From Gammaproteobacteria bacterium (GTDB lineage Bacteria > Pseudomonadota > Gammaproteobacteria > Pseudomonadales > Azotimanducaceae_A): 12,168 bases of DNA. The stretch lies in the NCBI GenBank assembly GCA_002714125.1, contig PAWP01000057.1, positions 9,837 to 22,004 of the forward strand, read 5' to 3'. Position 1 is the stretch's first letter, and every line of letters begins with the position of its first letter. Below, piece by piece: positions 8,592-12,168 of the stretch. The notes under the pieces are model-generated. The model was not told the origin of the DNA, searched no databases, and worked only from the letters and a program-made list of their open reading frames with translations. Both the position numbers and the translations under genes were made by a program.

Positions 8592-9515
8592 ATGGGTGGC
8601 AAGCGTAAGGTCATCATAGACTGTGATCCCGGTGTCGACGACGCATTTGCCATCGCACTTGCCACGTGCCATCTCGATATTGTTGGTATCACATCAACCT
8701 TTGGCAATTCGTTGATTGAACACACCACGCACAATGCGCTGGCTATTGCAGACGCGCTGAGTCTTAACTGCCCCATATACCAGGGTGCCAGCGGCCCCAT
8801 AGCCGCAGGCGGCAAGGCACTTACCTCTCACGCTCTCGACATTCATGGTGATGATGGTATGGGCGGCGCCAGGCTCATCAGTGAACGAAAGGCTGACGGC
8901 TCGGACGCTGCGGCCTTTCTGGCGGACGCACTTGCCAAACCTGAGGTAGCATTGATCGCTACAGGCCCACTGACCAACGTTGCAGCAGCCCTGCGCATGC
9001 GTCCCGAAATCGCTCATCATCTGGATATGTCGCTAATGGGTGGCGCCTCGACTATTGGCAACGTCAACGCGGTTGCTGAGTTCAACATCTATGCTGACCC
9101 CGAAGCAGCCTCAGAGGTGTTTGCGTCCGGCGCGGTCACGACGGTTGCCGGTCTCGACATCACAGCCTCATTTGGTCTCACTGAGGCCGAGGCATTACGT
9201 CTGGACCAGGGTGATCAGCTAGCGCGTGAGTTGGCCAACGCCGCACGACACTATCTGGGGCGCCAGCACAAACGTTTCGGACGCGGCTATGCTCTAATGC
9301 ATGACGTATGCGCGGTCATTCCGTTCATCGAACCGGAGCTGATCAGGTACATTGATACTCACATTGCCGTAGAGTGCGCCGGAGAACACACCCGCGGCAT
9401 GACTGTCTGTGACCGCCGCAGCCCTGCGGTAGCAAAAACACCCAATGTGAAGTTTGGCATCGAAGCGGACGGACCCGCGATTGTCGAGCTTATGCTCGAA
9501 GCCATGGCTGTGTGA
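8592..9515 (+). CDS. Inosine/uridine-preferring (IUNH-family) nucleoside hydrolase
   Basis: Cleaves the N-glycosidic bond of ribonucleosides to free base and ribose; purine versus pyrimidine preference cannot be read from sequence. The product is 307 residues, typical of the family and without a signal peptide, so probably cytoplasmic. The calcium-binding N-terminal motif VIIDCDPGVDDA is at 7-18 (D10, D12, D16, D17). HGDDGMGG (85-92) is a variant of the usual HGENGLGG. ATGPLTNVA (123-131) supplies the metal-ligand Thr124, EFNIYADPEAA (163-173) is the sugar-binding segment, and MHDVCAV (236-242) gives the C-terminal Asp238. Start: ATG at 8592 with GGAG (8579-8582) 9 nt upstream. It lies 28 nt after liuD with no terminator between, so it is probably the last gene of the pyrB-liu operon. 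A nucleoside hydrolase is an unusual companion for methylcrotonyl-CoA carboxylase. Confidence 0.94.
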   Translation: MGGKRKVIIDCDPGVDDAFAIALATCHLDIVGITSTFGNSLIEHTTHNALAIADALSLNCPIYQGASGPIAAGGKALTSHALDIHGDDGMGGARLISERKADGSDAAAFLADALAKPEVALIATGPLTNVAAALRMRPEIAHHLDMSLMGGASTIGNVNAVAEFNIYADPEAASEVFASGAVTTVAGLDITASFGLTEAEALRLDQGDQLARELANAARHYLGRQHKRFGRGYALMHDVCAVIPFIEPELIRYIDTHIAVECAGEHTRGMTVCDRRSPAVAKTPNVKFGIEADGPAIVELMLEAMAV

Positions 9516-9592
9516 GCTACCTACGCTCTAACCCATAGGCCGCAGTTCCTTTTCGTTCGCAGGTGGCACGCAGGTCATTCGGACGCGCACAA

Positions 9593-9617
9593 AAAAGCCG
9601 GGCATAGCCCGGCTTTT
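9593..9617. terminator. Bidirectional intrinsic terminator
   Basis: A perfect 11-bp inverted repeat, AAAAGCCGGGC (9593-9603) and GCCCGGCTTTT (9607-9617), surrounds a 3-nt ATA loop. The G+C-rich core is flanked by an A-run on the left and a T-run on the right, so each strand reads as stem plus U-tract. It lies 77 nt after the nucleoside hydrolase stop and 18 nt after the etfA stop, between convergent units, so it can end both transcripts. Confidence 0.93.
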
Positions 9618-9635
9618 GCGTTTTGCAGTGGGAGA

Positions 9636-10568
9636 CTAGCCCAGCAAGGCGTCGATCTCTGGTACGGCCTTGAAAAGATCCGCCACGAGCCCGTAATCAG
9701 CTACTTGGAAGATCGGCGCGTCTTCGTCCTTGTTGATAGCCACGATTACTTTTGAGTCCTTCATACCCGCAAGGTGCTGGATCGCGCCGCTGATGCCGAC
9801 CGCAATATAGAGCTCCGGGGCAACAATCTTGCCCGTTTGCCCAACCTGCATGTCGTTTGGCACAAAGCCCGCGTCAACCGCCGCGCGCGACGCACCCATA
9901 GCTGCGCCCAGCTTGTCGGCTACAGTTTCAAGAATCTTGAAGTTCTCGCCATTCTGCATTCCACGCCCACCCGAGATGATGATACTTGCGGACGTCAGTT
10001 CTGGGCGCTCAAGCTTGGCAATTTCATCCTTTATCCAGCTCGCAAGGCCCGTGTCGTGCGCAGCATCAACCGATTCGGTCGGAGCGTTGCCACCTTCGGC
10101 GGCAACTGCATCGAAAGCCGTACCACGTACCGTAATGCACTTGATGGCGTCCGAAGACTGAACGGTAGCAATCGCATTACCCGCATAGATCGGGCGTTCG
10201 AACGTGTCTGCACTGACCACGCCGCTGATGTCAGAGATCTGAGCTACGTCGAGCAGTGCCGCAACGCGAGGCATGAAATTCTTGCCTGTTGTGGTGGTCG
10301 ATGTCATGAGATGGGAGTAATCGGAAGCCAGTTCGGCAACCAGCGCCCCGAGGTTCTCAGCAAGCGCATGTCCATAAGCTGCGTTGTCCGCAACCCGCAC
10401 CTTGGCAACGCCAGTAATCTGCGCCGCGGCTTCAGCCGCGCCACCGCAGTTTTCGCCGGCAACCAAAACATCGACATCACCACCAATCGCCTGTGCTGCT
10501 GCTACTGTAACGAGGGTCGCGCCCTTGATACTGACGTTATCGTGGTCTGCAACTACGAGAATACTCAT
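9636..10568 (-). CDS. etfA: Electron transfer flavoprotein alpha subunit
   Basis: FAD-binding subunit of the soluble heterodimeric ETF, which accepts electrons from acyl-CoA dehydrogenases and passes them to ETF-ubiquinone oxidoreductase. The product is 310 residues, normal for bacterial EtfA. The N-terminal domain (1-185) carries [19 protein letters not shown] (89-107). The C-terminal FAD domain carries SGGRGMQ (199-205), SRAAVDAG (227-234) and the EtfA signature [20 protein letters not shown] (253-272), followed by [14 protein letters not shown]. Its ATG overlaps the etfB stop in an ATGA junction, so the two are probably translationally coupled; AAGG lies about 8 nt upstream. The bidirectional terminator follows its stop. 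Confidence 0.97.
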   Translation of the reverse strand: MSILVVADHDNVSIKGATLVTVAAAQAIGGDVDVLVAGENCGGAAEAAAQITGVAKVRVADNAAYGHALAENLGALVAELASDYSHLMTSTTTTGKNFMPRVAALLDVAQISDISGVVSADTFERPIYAGNAIATVQSSDAIKCITVRGTAFDAVAAEGGNAPTESVDAAHDTGLASWIKDEIAKLERPELTSASIIISGGRGMQNGENFKILETVADKLGAAMGASRAAVDAGFVPNDMQVGQTGKIVAPELYIAVGISGAIQHLAGMKDSKVIVAINKDEDAPIFQVADYGLVADLFKAVPEIDALLG

Positions 10569-11317
10569 GAGATCACCTTCGCTTCGTTACGGAGTTTGTC
10601 GACGAGCTCGTCAGCAGTCTCAACCATAACGCCAGCCTGACGCACGGGTGGCGGTTCAACTTTGATGATGCTCAAGCGGGGTGCAACTTCCACACCCAGG
10701 TCTTCGGGTGAGTAGGTATCGATCGGCTTTTTCTTCGCCTTCATGATGTTCGGCAGCGAAGCGTAACGCGGTTCGTTTAGTCGCAGATCAGTGGTGACGA
10801 CCGCAGGCAGTGTGATCGAGATGGTCTCGAGACCTCCATCAATCTCACGTGTCACCGTCGCCTTATCGTCCTCAAGCTCAACGTTTGAAGCAAACGTAGC
10901 CTGCGACAGTCCTGCCAAAGCAGCAAGCATCTGACCCGTCTGGCTGTTGTCATCGTCAATCGCCTGCTTGCCCATGATCACAAGTTCCGGCGACTCCTTT
11001 TCGACAATCGCCTTCAGCACTTTGGCGATGGCGAGTGGTTGCATAGTCTCATCAGTCTCAACAAGGATTCCGCGGTCCGCACCCAGCGCCAGCGCTGTGC
11101 GGATCTGCTCCTGGCAGTTCGACTGACCGATCGAAACGACCACCACCTCTTCAGCCTGACCGGCCTCTTTCAGGCGCACAGCCTCTTCGATGGCAATCTC
11201 GTCAAATGGATTGACGGACATTTTCACGTTGTTCAGGTCAACTCCGCTGTTGTCACTAAGTACGCGAATGTTCACGTTGTAGTCGACAACACGCTTGACC
11301 CCTACAAGAACTTTCAT
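10565..11317 (-). CDS. etfB: Electron transfer flavoprotein beta subunit
   Basis: AMP-binding subunit of ETF and the partner that docks on acyl-CoA dehydrogenases. The product is 250 residues from the ATG at 11317 and begins [19 protein letters not shown], the family N-terminus. [17 protein letters not shown] (35-51) and [16 protein letters not shown] (115-130) form the AMP-binding region. The signature spans about 158-198, with [20 protein letters not shown] at 170-189 followed by [10 protein letters not shown]; this includes the loop that recognises dehydrogenases. An in-frame ATG 12 codons upstream (11353) exists but adds residues not found in the family. The 11317 start has GAGGA about 5-6 nt upstream. 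Together with liuA and the ETF-QO gene it completes an electron path from isovaleryl-CoA to quinone. Confidence 0.97.
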   Translation of the reverse strand: MKVLVGVKRVVDYNVNIRVLSDNSGVDLNNVKMSVNPFDEIAIEEAVRLKEAGQAEEVVVVSIGQSNCQEQIRTALALGADRGILVETDETMQPLAIAKVLKAIVEKESPELVIMGKQAIDDDNSQTGQMLAALAGLSQATFASNVELEDDKATVTREIDGGLETISITLPAVVTTDLRLNEPRYASLPNIMKAKKKPIDTYSPEDLGVEVAPRLSIIKVEPPPVRQAGVMVETADELVDKLRNEAKVIS

Positions 11318-11469
11318 GGGAATCCTCTGGTTGGTTTCGCTTGTGTCACGCACCGGAATGGGTGCAGAAGAGACTCACAGGCGCAAACAGGACCTCTTAG
11401 CAAATCTTGTAACCACCCTAGCATCAGCGCCCTTCGGACTGGTTAATGACCCTGCCCGCGACGGCGCGT

Positions 11470-11498
11470 ATTCTGCCCATTTGGTGAATGTCGGTCAA
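11470..11498 (-). promoter_or_regulatory. Candidate sigma70 promoter for etfBA
   Basis: On the minus strand, TTGACC (complement of 11493-11498, 5 of 6 to the -35 consensus) and CAGAAT (complement of 11470-11475, 4 of 6 to the -10 consensus) are spaced by exactly 17 nt. Initiation just past the -10 box would give a leader of roughly 145 nt before the etfB ATG. The fit is good for a -35/-10 pair but no transcript evidence is available. Confidence 0.4.
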
Positions 11499-11512
11499 AT
11501 AGCTTCAGTCAG

Positions 11513-11542
11513 GGTTAGCCAAGTGTTTTCAAAGGCTTAACC
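11513..11542. repeat. Imperfect inverted repeat just upstream of the candidate etfB promoter
   Basis: GGTTAGCC (11513-11520) and GGCTTAACC (11534-11542) are inverted copies that pair fully apart from one bulged base, separated by 13 nt. The repeat lies 14 nt upstream of the proposed etfB -35 box, a position suited to an activator site or to an operator shared by the two divergent genes. It does not match any regulator motif that I can recall with confidence. Confidence 0.35.
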
Positions 11543-11608
11543 GATTGCGCGGCACAACCCGACGGGGTGAATGATCCCAGATGCAAACTGTGAATCCCGT
11601 AAGCTTTA

Positions 11609-11643
11609 TACGCGCGCAACCCCAATGTGCGCGCGTTTTTATT
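11609..11643 (+). terminator. Terminator-like hairpin in the ETF-QO upstream region
   Basis: ACGCGCGCA and TGCGCGCGT form a perfect 9-bp stem with a 9-nt loop (ACCCCAATG), followed on the plus strand by the T-rich run TTTTTATT. It reads as an intrinsic terminator in the plus direction only; the minus strand has no T-tract after the stem. No plus-strand gene precedes it inside the spacer. It would end either a short non-coding transcript or the 5' leader of the ETF-QO mRNA, about 75 nt before that gene's start. Confidence 0.6.
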
Positions 11644-11716
11644 ACAATGGACACGTCCGGTGCAGTACGGGACACCTGATTCGCAAACCACGCCTAAGGC
11701 GTCGCGGGGGAGTGTT

Positions 11717-12168
11717 GTGGAAAGAGAGTCAATGGAGTTTGATCTGGTCGTCGTGGGTGGCGGACCTTCGGGGCTCGCCACCGCGATTCGATTTGCCCAG
11801 ATGACGGCGAACGCTGGCGAGGAATTTACGGTTTGCCTAGTCGAAAAAGGCTCAGAGATTGGCGCTCATATTCTCTCTGGCGCAATCTTCGAGACAACTG
11901 CTCTGGATGAGCTGATTCCAGAGTGGGCTGAAAAAGGCGCACCCCTTAACAACCCGGTCACCATCGATGAGGTCCATTACCTTGCCGACGAGCGCCTGAG
12001 TCTGCAGGTGCCATCGTTATTTGTCCCCAAGGCAACCCACAACGAGGGCAACCATGCCATCTCGCTGGGCAATCTGTGCCGATGGCTCGGTGAGCAGGCC
12101 GAAGAACTCGGAGTCAACATCTTCCCCGGCTTTGCCGCCACAGAGGTGTTGTACAACGACGACGGCTC
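11717..12168 (+). CDS. etfD: Electron transfer flavoprotein-ubiquinone oxidoreductase (N-terminal part, cut by window edge)
   Basis: Membrane-associated FAD and iron-sulfur enzyme that takes electrons from reduced ETF and reduces ubiquinone. Only 150 codons are in the window, of about 550 in the family. The FAD dinucleotide-binding motif VVVGGGPSGLATA follows the start. VEKGSEIGAHILSGAIFE, FVPKATHNEGNHAISLGNLC and RWLGEQAEELGVNIFPGFAA are typical family blocks; the iron-sulfur and quinone-binding parts lie beyond the edge. Start choice: GTG at 11717 gives an N-terminus MERESMEFD, which resembles Pseudomonas-type homologues as I recall them, and has a GGGGGAG purine run (11706-11712) close upstream. 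The ATG at 11732 (MEFDLVVVGG), with AAGAGAG just before it, is a real alternative. It is divergent from etfBA, as in Pseudomonas. Confidence 0.95.
   Translation, partial: MERESMEFDLVVVGGGPSGLATAIRFAQMTANAGEEFTVCLVEKGSEIGAHILSGAIFETTALDELIPEWAEKGAPLNNPVTIDEVHYLADERLSLQVPSLFVPKATHNEGNHAISLGNLCRWLGEQAEELGVNIFPGFAATEVLYNDDG

Larger units (their letters stand above)
11318..11716. other. Divergent intergenic region between etfB and ETF-QO
   Basis: This 399-nt spacer separates two divergent genes of one electron-transfer pathway. Reading frames inside it are short, lack ribosome-binding sites and mostly run on into etfB as its antisense, so I see no credible gene. It holds a candidate sigma70 promoter for etfB, an imperfect inverted repeat beside it, and a terminator-like hairpin facing the ETF-QO gene, each listed separately. 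I found no convincing promoter for the ETF-QO gene. TACAAT at 11643-11648 resembles a -10 box but has no matching -35 box. Confidence 0.7.

Noticed and set aside
7847..8815. 322-codon open frame on the minus strand opposite liuD and the hydrolase start
   Set aside because: It is antisense to two clearly conserved proteins, resembles no family I know, and its openness is explained by codon bias on the coding strand.
9774..10640. 288-codon open frame on the plus strand opposite etfA and the end of etfB
   Set aside because: The opposite strand encodes EtfA/EtfB with signature motifs; this frame has no recognisable domain and is a shadow of their codon usage.
11318..11353. Longer etfB with a start at 11353
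   Set aside because: The extra 12 residues are not part of the family, and the ATG at 11317 has a good ribosome-binding site and the conserved [11 protein letters not shown]-terminus.
1..12168. Mobile elements, CRISPR arrays, tRNA/rRNA genes, defence or phage genes
   Set aside because: No transposase, integrase, repeat-spacer array, RNA-gene signature or defence domain was seen; nearly all coding space is metabolic or secretion genes.

Overview
The window looks like ordinary chromosome of a Gammaproteobacterium, of moderate to high G+C. The evidence is an E. coli/Pseudomonas-type GspE, a 3-methylcrotonyl-CoA carboxylase beta subunit whose length and blocks match the Pseudomonas LiuB type as I recall it, and an etfBA pair divergent from ETF-quinone oxidoreductase, the arrangement I know from Pseudomonas. 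I see no mobile elements, CRISPR arrays, tRNA or rRNA genes.

Layout. (1) 1-1427, minus: gspE, the type II secretion ATPase, cut by the left edge and missing only its last few dozen residues. (2) 1428-1699: divergent spacer with a 31-bp near-palindrome that carries a LysR-type T-N11-A box. (3) 1700-2608, plus: a LysR-family regulator. (4) 2850-9515, plus: five closely packed genes, pyrB - liuA (isovaleryl-CoA dehydrogenase) - liuB and liuD (3-methylcrotonyl-CoA carboxylase beta and alpha) - an inosine/uridine-preferring nucleoside hydrolase. Gaps from pyrB to the hydrolase are 13, -4, 5 and 28 nt, so they are probably co-transcribed. (5) 9593-9617: a strong bidirectional terminator between convergent units. 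(6) 9636-11317, minus: etfB-etfA, overlapping by 4 nt. (7) 11318-11716: a 399-bp divergent spacer with a candidate etfB promoter, an inverted repeat and a terminator-like hairpin pointing toward the last gene. (8) 11717 to the right edge, plus: ETF-ubiquinone oxidoreductase, N-terminal third only.

Function. Most of the window is one metabolic theme. LiuA oxidises isovaleryl-CoA, from leucine or isovalerate, to 3-methylcrotonyl-CoA and passes electrons to ETF (EtfA/EtfB). ETF-QO moves them to ubiquinone. LiuB/LiuD carboxylate the product to 3-methylglutaconyl-CoA. The usual cluster partners liuC (hydratase), liuE (HMG-CoA lyase) and the MerR-type liuR are absent here. In their place the carboxylase operon is bracketed by two nucleotide-metabolism genes, an E. 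coli-class aspartate carbamoyltransferase and a nucleoside hydrolase, which is the most unusual gene-level feature.

I do not see a clearly novel system. The points most worth a second look are the mixed operon, the divergent PyrB, the LysR-box palindrome and the orphan terminator-like hairpin upstream of ETF-QO.
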